A stretch of 64,000 nt of DNA from Krasilnikovozyma curviuscula (Eukaryota; Basidiomycota; Tremellomycetes; Cystofilobasidiales; Mrakiaceae), in NCBI GenBank assembly GCA_014825775.1, contig MVAQ01000024.1, positions 62,001 to 126,000 of the forward strand, read 5' to 3'. Both the position numbers and the translations under genes were made by a program. Within the stretch, counting starts at the first letter, position 1, and every line of letters starts with the position of its first letter. Below the pieces are notes generated by a model. The model was not told the origin of the DNA. It saw only the letters and a list, made by a program, of their open reading frames with translations, and ran no database searches. Shown one piece after another: positions 50,134-61,398 of this stretch.

Positions 50134-51180
50134 ATGTCTGTTTCAACCCATTCTTCCCTTCAATGCACCACAACTGGTAGAACGACGGTATTTAATCGTT
50201 CTACTGGTCCATCTGCTGCCCTATATGTTCTAAGTTCCTCTAATTCTCCATCTGTCCAGTTTCTTCCTTTTCCTACAGCAACATTATTCCAGTCTTGCGG
50301 ACAGATACCGTATGATTGTGAGCCATTTCCATTCTTCTTACGGTGTAGCTGACGCATTTGATACTTCATTATCTCTTCTGACAGGCTTCACTTCATACTA
50401 CTCTGAGTTTGGATTCACAGAGGTTCTGAGCGCAACTATGTTTGACAACTTGGTCAAACCAACCCACAATGGCCCTCACGGACACCTTGGGAATTGGATT
50501 TTCTATGTTTTTATTTGGTTATGGTGCTCCAGTGGGGATGGAGCAGGTGGAGATCCCGTTTATCACAGGCTCTGGCTCTCGATGATGCACTGATGTTCCT
50601 CTCCTTAAAAAAGATGTACATCTCCGAGAAATCGGGAGATCTCACCTGAGATCGACGTAGGATGAAGCTCTGAACAACAAGGATATCTACCTCGACCTAT
50701 TCTACGACTACCACGCAACTAACACTTTCTATCTGATCGTTCTGGGCTATCTCCCTGAGCACAAAGTTCGCTTGCTCGCTATCTGAAGTAAAAATGACAT
50801 GTCGTTCATACCACCTGGAGCAAAGGCGTTCAAGACCATGTTTCCCGAATGAAGGTCATGTTCATCGATGGTAGTCATTTCAAGCGTGGGAACAGACCTA
50901 TGTTTTACTTGAGAAGGAAAAGCGGGATCGAAGTCGCAATCAACAAGAAATGCATCAAGGGTATCGAATAGCGGTATATCAATTAATCTACTTCATGAAG
51001 CAAAAACGTGAACATGCTAAGAGAACGAGGAGATATTTTGAGAGACAAGGCTGCAAGATAACCGATGAGTTTACACGGCGTAAGAAATACAGTATGTTAC
51101 GGAAGTTTGTTCCATTTTATGACGATTACATTATGTGCACAGAGGGCTGGAGTCAGTTGTTGAGTCCTTTTTTGAGTTGA
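50134..51180 (+). pseudogene. Unrecognised, decaying locus
   Basis: An ATG at 50134 opens MSVSTHSSLQCTTTGRTTVF, a small Ser/Thr/Cys-rich, beta-looking exon that ends at GQIPYDC with a GTGAGC donor. A second exon could start at the CTGACAG near 50386 and gives FTSYYSEFGFTEVLS, VKPTHNGPHGHLGNW and a stop at 50593. Downstream, good protein-like pieces appear in separate frames with stops between: DIYLDLFYDYHATNTFYLIV near 50690, PPGAKAFKTMF near 50815 and MKVMFIDGSHFKRGNRPMFY near 50852. I read this as a gene losing function; two small genes are possible. No family is recognised. Confidence 0.35.
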
Positions 51181-51252
51181 CCAAGATGCTTTACGATCCT
51201 AAAAGATGGGTGCGGAACAGTGTGTTTTGTCGATGGGAGCCCATAGGTCTGA

Positions 51253-52939
51253 TCAGGAAGATTCAGTGTTTTGCAGCAAACCCGCCGTCTCGACCGAGTC
51301 ACCTTCCTTATCGTATTCGCCAATGACCAGATCCTCATCATCTTGGAAGAACTTGATTGCCTTGGAGATCTGAAGGGTAGAGAGGTAGATCGCGTCTGTT
51401 AAATGAGGGAGAATGAGGTCAACATGGCCGCGCGCCGAATGACATGAACCAAAGTCGCGTACACGCTGGAATTGGGCCCCATGGAGCATTCAAACCAATG
51501 AAGAACCCCCAATAGTAGATTCTCTGAAGAAGATGGAGAATTAAGAACGGAAGCTGTCAGTACCAACTCGACCGCGCGGGGCGGTGATGGGATCAAAAAC
51601 TCAGAACCGGAGATTCACCTCAGGTCTTGAGCGAGACAGCAATGGGTCGATGATTTCGTCAATGATAGCAATGCCGTAGTCTACAAGTACCAAATAGAGG
51701 GTGGTGAGTCTGCCATTTTGGAGTCATAGGACCAGAGTCGCGGGCCAGATGTAGTAATGATATCCACACTTACACAGAATGAGACCGTAAAGTTGACCTA
51801 AAGAGACAATGATCTGGATAGGGTGTCTAAGAGGGTGACGAGTAGCAATCAAGCAGACCAACAAGAAGGACAGTGGGCCCCAAAATATCTGCGAGGTAAA
51901 CAAACAAGAAGAAGATAAGTGAGCACGTCGTTGTCCAAGCAGATTGCTGGGACCCAAGAACTTACAGCAGTGCAGGATTCCATCAGTCTCGTGAATGTAT
52001 CGTTGGCGATGTAACGGCTCTACAAGAACAGAATGTGATGGGGCAATTGTCAGAGGATCCGGTGATAGACTTTGTGGCGGGCAATGGAGTCGGCCAGCCA
52101 AGTAAACATTGGGCGACAGTAACAAGTGAATGGGACCTTACATCAGAAAGAGAGTACATCTTCCACTGGTTGAGTTAGAATGGCAAAGAGGGAACATATC
52201 AGCGACAGAACCGAACAGTTGCTTATCTGACCCGCGTTTAGGACAGCTCACCATTTCAGCTCTCAGGGACGTGGAAGCAGGGATCTGCTCAGCATAAAGT
52301 CCAAAGTATCCTGTAAATTAGAAGCAAAAAAATGGGAGATCAGATTAATGGTGAAAAGGGGGCCTATTTTGGTAGTTCAGATTTGGAAAAAGCGGCGAGC
52401 CTGGAGCGAAGGCGATATGCGTTCCGTTCCTTTTCCCGTTACACCGTATCAGAGCGTGTACTGACCTTCGAATAGGACGTGAATGAGACCACAAGTCATG
52501 AACCTATATGACGAAATGGGCCAGGAAGATGCTGTCAGACTTCCATCTCTACTGCGGGGTTGGGCAGGCAAGCGAGCGAACAAGAGCTAGATGTATTTAC
52601 CAGAGCATCCACTTGACCTCGTATCTCCTTTTCCCACCAGATCTCATAGCTGGTATGTACTTCACCATACCCAAGTAGGTGACAGCAAGTGCTAGTGCCA
52701 GGGCTGCGAAGAATATCGTGAGTAGCGATAAGCAGCTGTGCTGAACGGCGATATACCCTGGAAGCTATACACGACGACAAACACAACCAAAATAGTGAAG
52801 AACATTAGAGAATAGTCAAACAGATACATGAGAAGTAATACACTCATTGGGGGCTTACTTTAATGGAAAGTGGGTAGAAAGGGTGCAGTGGAGCTGGAAT
52901 CGCTGGATCAGCTGGGGAGATGACGCTAGTATCAATCAT
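51253..52939 (-). CDS. EBP-type sterol delta8-delta7 isomerase
   Basis: A four to five-helix ER protein of the EBP (emopamil-binding, EXPERA domain) family, which moves the delta-8 double bond to delta-7 in sterol synthesis. Start MIDTSVISPADPAIPAPLHP leads to HPFYPLSIK. Family marks follow: HVLFEGYFGL (the catalytic His-Glu), WKMYSLSDSRY, RLMESCTAYFGAHCP, TRHPLRHPIQIIVSLGQLYG, DPLLSRSRPE and YYWGFFIGLNAPWGPIPA. The C-terminal tail runs KAIKFFQDDEDLVIGEYDKE to NTESS. Exons are small and phase-consistent. Fungal ergosterol genes more often use the unrelated ERG2 protein, so this is either a replacement or an additional EBP-like protein. Confidence 0.87.
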
Positions 52940-53680
52940 TGGGAGAACTGGTCAAGCCTAGGTGCACAACAGAGACTCTAGGAAGCAGAATTGTTGTTGG
53001 GTCGTGAGAGTGGACAAAATGAATGTGTTGAGTGGGGAGAAGCAAAAGTGTGACGTTTCGGAGAGCAAGAGGGTGCTTCACACTGAGCCTCGCCCCGAAG
53101 GTTTCCAGTTTTGCTACCTTTTGTTGTAATATCTTGCGACTGTGTAACTTTTGAAAGTGAAATACAATGGTTTCAAGCTGAAATATAGATGAGTTTTATT
53201 AGGAGAACAGGTGTATTAGTACCTTCAACTTCCTTAGAGTTCGCATGAAAGAAAGGATTACCTGTAGCGCCACGAGCCTCTATTTTCTCCAGAAGGCCTG
53301 ACAGGCAGGTTGAGCTAGCAGTGGGGCTTGAGGGAGTCTGGCTGCGCTATGAGAGGGAATTGTAAGGTGAGGATGCGCTTAAAAGATGAAAATGACCTTC
53401 GTGTAGAGCTCTCCACCGGTGCTTGGTAAGCAGCTAATGCCTATCAATACAGCCTATCAGCTGCGCCGCCAAGTCACTAAGGTTCACTGCGATGCAATCA
53501 AATCTCTCCTCTCTTGAGACGAAAGAAAGGGCTGATCTGGTGTAATTTATAAGTGCTGAGCAAGAACATCTAATAACTGGTTTCACAGAATATTGATCTC
53601 GCAGCTAATCAAACAGCAGTGGCATGGGCTGAGCGGTGAAGGCTGCTTCTCGCGCATTACATCTCAAACCGAGGCTCCCT
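52940..53680. other. Intergenic region
   Basis: About 740 bases; no gene recognised. It should hold the promoter of the sterol isomerase and the 3' end of COX15. Confidence 0.5.
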
Positions 53681-55467
53681 CTACTTCGGAACAACTCCAT
53701 TCAGCGTCCTGACAATCCTCGCCTGACTACTAGGTCTTCTCAAAGATGCGCCAGTTGCAATCATGGTGGTGAGAAGCAAGACACTTCCGGCTTGATGCGA
53801 CGCTGCAAGTTCCGTTGGGACAAGATAGAGAAGTGTGGCAATTCCAAGCGTGACTTGAAGACAGGCTGCTCCTAGGGCCATGGCGGCGTAGCGAGGGGTT
53901 GATCTAGGGAGTGAGCGTTTGATGGACGGGAGTCGAGCTGCTGTTGCTAAAGCAACGACAAGAGAGAAGGAGGTCATTGCCTAAGAGAAAAGAGAACAAA
54001 CGCGTTCAATAAATTGGGAAAACGAATGTACCGGACAATAAATTGTAGAAGTAGAAAGGCTCACCAAGACACGGTGGTCAAACTGAACGGCAGTCGGATT
54101 CTCGAACCAATTCCTCCACCAGCCATCAGTTCCGTTGTCATTCCTGGAGTATCTCTTCACGTTGTACAGCTCATCAAAAGGTGGAATGTAGTTTTCTCCC
54201 ATCTCTGGGAACTCGTTATAAATGAGACCAGCATCCAAACCAGCGACGAAAGCGCCTTTAAAAACAAACAAGTAAGAGAAAGTGAATAAAATTTGAGATA
54301 GATGGTATTGAACTCGTAGCATACCTGAAAGAGCAGTGATCAACACCATCGCAGCGATGCCCCACGTCGACCTCCTGAACCACTTGACGGTGTTGGAGTT
54401 GAGCAGAGGAAGGGATTCCGGACGGCTGAGGAGCTTTCCTTTCGCAAACGATGCATCGCGGAAGATTGCGGCAGCTGTATGACACATTCCAGCGTACAGG
54501 ACAAAGGCAGCTCCTAAGTGGGCTGCCAGTCGGTATTGGGACACTCGTGGTGTTGAGTCTGGTCGTGCGGCCAAGTGCTCTTTATCGAGACCCGAGGCGA
54601 CCATGTACCAACCGAGGAAACCCTATCCGACAACAAGCGCAGTATCAATTCCAGTTCCAAAAAAAGTAGGAAGGATTGACCTATAGGAAGAAACTCACTT
54701 GGAAACCGATTCCACCAGCGATTGCGAGGGCTTTCCACTTTAAACTACCTGGCAACTTCCCGCTGAGTCCGAAGTACGCAGCTGGGACAACAAAAACTAC
54801 ACCAAGCAACCTTCCTAGCACCCTGTGTCCCCATTCCATGTAGAAGATGCGTTTGAAATCCTCCAGTGTGATATTCGCATTGAGACTGTTGGGAAAACGC
54901 CAGAAGTTAGTGACCGCCCTCTAATTCTTACCGGAAAGCAAACAAGAAATACAGAACTCACATTTTACCTTCTTCACTATCCCTGTACTTGGCATACTCG
55001 ATGGCCCACTCCTCTGGTGTAATAGGCGGCTTCGTACCTTTAAAAGGCTGCCATTCCGTGATACTCAAACCTGACTCTGTCAGCCTCGTCACACCCCCAA
55101 CGATGATGATAGCTACCGTCAAGCTTGCACATCCCACAAGCCAATATCCTACGAGCTTGGGTGCAACATCGATCTTGGCTGCCTTGACATTTTCAAACGC
55201 TTTGTCGACGGAAGCGGAGGCGGTCGAGAATTCCTGGGTGGAAGTTGAGAAATGCTGCCGTATTATTGAGTTGAAGGACGATGACTGCTGTGTCGCTGGA
55301 AATCTTGAAGCTGATATCCTGGAGGGACAGCTATTCGACAAAGATGTTTGGGAAGAAAGCGTTCGAAGACACGGCTGAGCTGATTTCCGGTGTAAAAAAG
55401 GCTTCGTCACAGATCGTAGCACTGGGAACCACTTAGGCGCACCAGATATACTAGCCATGCTGTCCAA
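53681..55467 (-). CDS. COX15: Heme A synthase
   Basis: Mitochondrial inner-membrane enzyme that oxidises heme O to heme A for cytochrome c oxidase. Start MDSMASISGAPKWFPVLRSV is followed by a Ser/Arg-rich mitochondrial targeting stretch of about 90 residues. Helix 1 (VGYWLVGCASLTVAIIIVGG) leads into VTRLTESGLSITEWQPFKGT. Heme-ligand and catalytic histidines are in MEWGHRVLGRLLG, YRLAAHLGAAFVLY, NPTAVQFDHRVLA and LAASHQAGSVLL. Eight transmembrane segments overall. Stop at 53681 after LNGVVPK. Full length for the family, with three or four introns. Confidence 0.97.
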
Positions 55468-55935
55468 AGAAAGTAGTTGGAGAGTTTTTCGATGGGTGAT
55501 CGATGGGATGACACCTTGCCCGGGAACGAATCAGAATCCAGTTTTATGGCAAGTGGCAACTGCAGCTAAACGTTAGGGCACAAGCTCGCAGGTGTGGTGA
55601 TTAAGGGGATGAAGACGGTCTAAAATGGTATCAAGAGGTCAAGGGAGAAATAAGTTCGCCCTGGATAATGGGCGCAACACGAAACATAAACAAAGAGATT
55701 TCGGGCATAATTTAACAAAATATATATTTCGAAACCAAAATTTCATATCTCTCACAGCTGAATAGTGAGGGAACAAGTTGAAGATCCGATTTAGAGGGCT
55801 AAGTCTATGGGGTAAATGTTCTTTTGGTTGCTGCAAAAACGACCTCAGCGCCATTATAGAATACGCAACTTCTTATTCGTTTCTGATCTACAACGCGTCC
55901 TATACTTACTCTTCAAAGCAAAAAATGAACTACTA
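55468..55935. other. COX15 upstream region
   Basis: No gene seen; holds the COX15 promoter and precedes the tRNA-like element. A 71-codon minus frame at 55639-55854 shows no recognised motif. Confidence 0.5.
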
Positions 55936-56071
55936 GCCATACTGGGGGGTCGATCCCACAGCCATCAGATGACTTCTCCATCTCACCTTTGCATGAGGCG
56001 AGAATGAGCGTGAGGACTGCCCTGCTGACTGGGGTTCAGAGTCTGACGCTCTACCGACTGAGCCAGCAGGA
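55936..56071 (-). tRNA. tRNA-Gln(CTG)-like gene with intron, probably degenerate
   Basis: The 5' half is a sound tRNA: acceptor strand TCCTGCT, D-arm GGCTCAGTCGGTAGAGC, then anticodon stem TCAGA and loop CTCTGA with anticodon CTG (Gln). A roughly 64-base insertion follows at the canonical place one base after the anticodon, as in intron-bearing tRNAs. The 3' half has the returning stem TCTGA, a TGG variable region and a T-arm with GTGGG-ATCGACC-CCCCC, but with one T/C mismatch. The 3' acceptor AGTATGG pairs with TCCTGCT only with two wobble pairs and a C/T mismatch. The 5' half alone is better than the 3' half. Either a degrading tRNA or an unusual one. Confidence 0.5.
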
Positions 56072-56385
56072 CAATATAGAAATCTCAAGTGTCGATTCCA
56101 GTCCGGTCTTGGTGTATCTTCCTTGTGTACTTCAAGTTTGATGCGATAGCTGCACTGTCTTGAAACCAATCTATGCCCACCATCTTTTACCATCTTTTAC
56201 GTCACACTGATGAAGTATGATCGGCTCTCTTAGGCATATTAACAGAATTCATGTTGTATGCGAGCAGAAGATGCGAGAAGAAAGGTGCCAGCATCAGCCA
56301 GCGATTTTGCAACATAGCATTCATTTTGTTTTGCAGAATGAAGTTTTACAGAACAGGTTATTTATTTGAACTTCTGAGTTTTACA
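56072..56385. other. Spacer
   Basis: No gene seen between the tRNA-like element and the stop of the rhomboid gene. It contains a direct repeat of CATCTTTTAC near 56180. Confidence 0.5.
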
Positions 56386-57977
56386 TCACCACAAGCTCTT
56401 TACGGGAGCAACTTCTTTGTCAGGTTTTCGGAGCTTGAATCGCAACCAGTTCCACATGTCGCTTCCAATGTAAAAGTAGAAGGCGCCCACAGCCGCACCA
56501 GCAAGATGTGCGACATCTGAAACAAATGCTAGTGTCACATAGAGCAACAAAGAGGGGTTAGGTGTAAAAACTCACGGTCAAAAGCCCTCCATCCTCTGAT
56601 GAGACCAATAAAGTCGAACGCAATCATCGCGCCGAAGCCAATACCCATCGGGATGGTGAAGAAAGGGAAGAAGATAATTTGAAGACCACTTTCTGGGAAT
56701 GCCATTGCACTGTTAAGAAGAATTGGGAGTCAGAACGACATTCAGAATGTATGATATGTCATACTCACCTGATCGCAACAGTTGCGTAGATAGCGCCTGA
56801 GGATCCTAACGAAGGCATTATGCCCAGCCGAGGAAGAGTGGCTCGCTGTATTGAGGTTGCCCAGTTCATAAAACCAGGATTGGATCGGACTACAGCGGGA
56901 AGTCGAACTAGATTGGTGAAAAGATGCGAGGCGAGGCCTGAAAGGAGGCCTGCGGTGACGAAGAAAGCGAGAAAGTGGTACATGGTAGTGCTTTCAGGAG
57001 AAAGGGAAGGGTAATGATCGCGGAGAGAGAGGAGGTCTGCTTTATGGAGGTAGGAGTATGATGCTGCTCCGAAAGAGTACAGTGCGATCGAATTGAAGGC
57101 GAAGTGGGATAGATCAGACTATGTTCCAGTATGAGACGTCAGTGAAAGGTTAGACAAGCATCGAAGAAAGTAAACCGTACATGACTGAATGTACTAGTCA
57201 ACAGAGTATATGTTTTTCCACTGATGGAAGAGTGTGTGAAGTTCTTGAACATGGTGATTTTGGGACCCAGTTTCCAGGCAGCGAAGATGCATGTGTTGAG
57301 TCCGATGATTCCCCAGCATACTCTGGAAGCATCTGGCATTCTCACTTCATATTCCAGCACTACCACAAGAGGTCGCAATAGAAACTCAGGGAGGTAAGGC
57401 GCGATTGAGTCAAGTCGCTGCTGCTGAACCTGGCGCAACAAGTTTAGATAATCACCTGCAAATCGTGACCGCCAAGTTGTGACAATTTACAGACCTTCAG
57501 TCTCTCAGCCGACTTTGCATACTGGATCTCTGCTGCCTTTACTGTGTCTCTCCTCCAGATTCCACCGCGCAGCTTGTCGTTCCAGAAATCCGTGTCCTCA
57601 TTGGTATATACAGCAGCAAGAGTGTAGCACAGGAGTCCTCCCGCAACAGTAAACTAACGATACAAAATCTGTCAGCATTAGATCAAGCTCCAAAACTTGA
57701 CCGCCATGGCGCTTACGAGGATCGCTCTGCCGTTCGACGTTCGGATTGGCGTTTCGTCTGCCGCCCCAGATGATAGTGGGAGCCCATATATACCTGACCC
57801 TGAATCATTTAACTCCTCCTGATTGTTGACTGGGACTCTGAGCTTGATAGGTCTTATTCTTCCAAGCTGCTGTCGTTCGTAATGGATTGTGCTCGACCCA
57901 AAGAACCGATGGGGCTTTGGTACGGCAGGAACTCTACAGCAAACATTTCTGAATCCCAGCCATCCTGTTCGGCTCAT
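56386..57977 (-). CDS. PCP1: Mitochondrial rhomboid protease
   Basis: An intramembrane serine protease of the mitochondrial inner membrane, in yeast cleaving Mgm1 and Ccp1. Start MSRTGWLGFRNVCCRVPAVP provides an Arg-containing targeting sequence. A helix (GRAILFTVAGGLLCYTLA) is followed by a linker, then the rhomboid core: MPDASRVCWGIIGLNTCIFA, THSSISGKTYTLLTSTFSH, LSHFAFNSIALYSFG, the catalytic Ser in GSSGAIYATVA and the catalytic His in FDHVAHLAGAAVGAF. It ends DKEVAPVKSLW. Length about 430 residues matches PCP1/PARL-type proteins. Confidence 0.9.
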
Positions 57978-58116
57978 TTCCTATCTGGAAACTTGTGAAA
58001 AATTATGTGCTCGTTGGTGTCACCCGCCCAGTGCCTGCACCACACGTTTGTACCTCACCCGCCACCTGCTCAGAATCTGGTTCTAATTCATTAGCAGGTC
58101 CTTTCTGCTTGGGGGA

Positions 58117-61090
58117 ATGGTCTTTTCATTCACCAAGAATACATACACTCGCTTGCAGTTCTCCCAGCCATTGCCTCGGGTTCAGTCCCTCCTCGAGCTG
58201 GTGCTCGCCCAGTTTCGCAGACGCAATGTCTTGCTCATCCTCGCAGTCGTGACCCTTGTTAGCATAGGTCTTGGCGGAACTCATGTGTACAGGTCGACGT
58301 ATTCCATAGACCAGTGGGAATATGGAGACGAGTGCTTATTTGTATCGCCTACAGAGTCGTATTGGGAAGGAATGGAGAGGATCGGAAAAAAGAACGGGTT
58401 TGGGAGTCGACTTGGGATCAAGCACTTGTTTGGGTCCGGAACTACCATCAAGAAGAGATCCTCAAGCAGAAATACAAAGTTCGTTGACGACCTCAGCGAC
58501 CGACTGAGCAGGAGGAAGCTTTCAACTGATGTTCAACAGCAACGTCAACAAAGGCGGGCCGAATGGGAGGATGAAGATCCTGAAGAAGACGAATCATTCA
58601 CAGCATCTATGAAGCAGAAACATGGCCGGCTAGGGCACTACTACTCTCCATCCGGCCACGTGGTCGTCAACCAGAACAACGAGTCAGCGCATCCAATTCC
58701 AGAGCTGCTTTCGCTGGGTGAAAAGCGATGGGCAGATCTCATTGTAGCTCAATCTATGGACTTCAGGTGAGCTTCAATATTCAAACTTTTCGATTTCTGT
58801 CTGTTCGATGATGATAATTTCGTTGACGTGTCTTGCCTCCCCGTCTCTGGTCATCACGTTACTACCATTCAGTCAAGCCAAGGCCGAATACTCGAAGAGG
58901 TTGCGGAAGCCACCACCCAAAGGTGAGTCCTACTTCCCATTAAGGATTCATGTATATGGGTTACCCTAACATATTTCTTGGTTATATTCAGGATTCGATC
59001 ACTGGTGGGATTTCGCAGTCAACGCATCCGTTGTTTTGATTGATGAATACGACACGTTATATACAACTCTCTTACCCTTTTACGCTCTCCCATCCGAAGA
59101 GGTTCGGAAACGAGCTAAAGAGGTGGAAGCATATCCAGAGACGTTTGTGATTGATATCAAGGGTGGAAAAGCGACACTGGAGCTTAAAGACGGTTGGCAA
59201 GAGAAGTGGCCTGGAACGCAGGAGAGAGGGGAGGATCAGCTGGATTTAGTGAAAGATTTCGCACAGTATTTACCCGATATGAGGTAAGTATCCCTTTAAT
59301 GTACTTGTGGGATTATTCGAACTGATCAGCCGCGCTGCTCTTCTACATTATAGGGCGACATTCTCGCTCCACGACTCCCCTCAACTTTATCTCCCCTTTG
59401 ATACAAAACACCATCTCCTCCGGCTTGGGTGGGAAGGAAAAAGTGAGTGCTGGTGATTTGCATCATTTGCGTTTCAGGCTCCCCGCCGCTGAGCTAACCA
59501 TCGCATTGTCAACTCAGTCTCAGATTTGCGAGAAGAACCCATTCACGGAACAATTGATTACAAATCATCCTGTCCAGCTGAATCTCCAATGGTCACGGGT
59601 GAACACCTCGACGATCCCAACGCGCCTAGTTTCATCTTCAACCAGCACGAGGCGGAAGACGTCTGTTTGAACCCTCATCTCGTCAGCATTCATGGCACAT
59701 TCATTGAAGAAAAGACTATGGACTCTCACCCCAAACCTCATACTAGGCTTCTTCCTATTCTTGGCCACGCCAAAACCAGTATCAAGTGAGCTTTCTCCGT
59801 ATTGGCTCCGATATAGTCAGCTAACGATGTTTTGATATTCAGCTCAGACATACCGATAACGCCACTCACACAATGGAACCACTTCAAAGAATTTGACCCC
59901 AGGTGGGCTAAAAAGAAAGATTCAAGATTGGTTTGGGTGAGTATGCTGTGTGGCCTTCAGGACGACTATCGGTGATCTAACTCTTCTGTTCCACGATGTC
60001 TAGCGAGGAGCAACAACTGGTCTACAATTCTCAAAGGAAACAAAATGGCGCTCATCTCATCGTCCGAGACTGTACCACCTTACCAACACAAACTCGACGG
60101 AGGCGATAACCATCATGGCGCCTGACCTCGACTTCAAGGACAGCGTTCTGAAGATGAAGAACGTAACACTGGAGAGGAAGAACATGACAGAGTTTTACTT
60201 TGATGTCAAACTGACGGGACATCCGATTCAGTGTGGGGATGGGAGCGATGGGACCTGTGATGAGATGAAGTGAGTCTGCATTTTATTTTCCTCCCTTTCA
60301 TCATCTGATAACGTCAATTCTGTCTATAGAGAGGAATTCCAATTCTCAGATTTCATTGGGTATGCTGCTGCGAATCGATATCGATATCAGCTAGACGTTG
60401 ACGGTAATAGTTGGAGTGCGAGATTCAGACGGTGCGATGCTCTTCCCGCAGTCCATCCTTCGGTCCTCAAGCTCATCGCCTTCTACATTTCTTTTTCAGG
60501 CTATTATCGACGAATAGTCTGATATTCAAATCAACAATATACCCAGGTGAGATTTCGTTTCCTCTTTTCTTTTTGGCCAGTGCTGATCTGAAATTGTTCT
60601 TCTACAGAGTGGTACTCCAAAGCACGTCTTCAGTCCCGATCCTTGCTTTGAACCGAGATAACTAACCGATCATTTGATTTCGTTTGATACTGCAGGGTCT
60701 GATACCTTGGTTTATGTACGTCCCAGTCCAGGTAAACTACAAAGACCTTGCCAACTCGCTGGCGTTCTTCAGAGGCACTCCCGAGGTCGAAGATGGCTTC
60801 GACGAAGTGGCACAGGCGATAGCGAGAAACGGGATGTGTTTTACCAGAAGGCTGTGGTATGTCCATTTCTCGTCTTTCGTCCTATTGTGGAACTGCTGAT
60901 TGATCGAGCTATCAATATGACAGGCGGAAAGTGGACATGCAGGCTTACATGTTCAGAATGTATTTGGAACTAGCACGGGTATTGGCAGAAGATCGGGACT
61001 CGATGGTAAGTCTCTTGTGGTACTCCTTTTCCCACCCTTTACGCGTGGCTTACTGGTCAATGTTCTAAATCTGAGTAGAACTACGAATAA
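58117..61090 (+). CDS. GT90 (CAP10-type) glycosyltransferase
   Basis: A type II Golgi glycosyltransferase of family GT90, like the capsule-related CAP10/CXT1 xylosyltransferases of Cryptococcus. Start MVFSFTKNTYTRLQFSQ. A single membrane anchor (NVLLILAVVTLVSIGLGG) sits near residues 37-55. The stem follows with a Gln/Arg-rich region. Luminal domain: GHYYSPSGHVVVNQNN, RLRKPPPKGFDHWWDFAV, NPHLVSIHGTF, LLPILGHAKTSINSDIPITP, HFKEFDPRWAKKKDSRLVWR, a GATTGLQF element, then DFIGYAAANRYRYQLDVDGN, the conserved core D-G block. WSARFRRLLSTNSLIFKSTI leads to PWFMYVPVQVNYKDLANSLA and ends DRDSMNYE. About nine exons. Confidence 0.93.
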
Positions 61091-61398
61091 AATGAAGATT
61101 CAAACCGAGATTTATTTATATACGTCAATATTTCAATATGGCCTAAGGAGTCTCCATCGAAGAAATATCGAGCTGTCACAAGCATTAGCAGAAAGCGTTT
61201 CGTTGCGCGACTTCCCTGACAGCGCAAGGTATATAAGGAAAAGCTGAAGTTGATGTTAGACGTTACCTAAGAGTATGGTAGATGCAAAGAAATAGATAGC
61301 AGGTGTCGTTCCCGAAGCTTCTTTCTGCGAGTTCAGCATCTCACTGCCACCAACGCCCAACCCCAATTTTTGGTAGCTCTCTTTTGATTAGTATCAGG
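61091..61398. other. Spacer
   Basis: No gene seen; both flanking genes are on the + strand, so it holds a terminator and a promoter. Confidence 0.5.

Noticed and set aside
50950..51180. 76-codon Arg/Lys-rich ORF
   Set aside because: It begins mid-locus in a region where neighbouring pieces use other frames and has no family resemblance.
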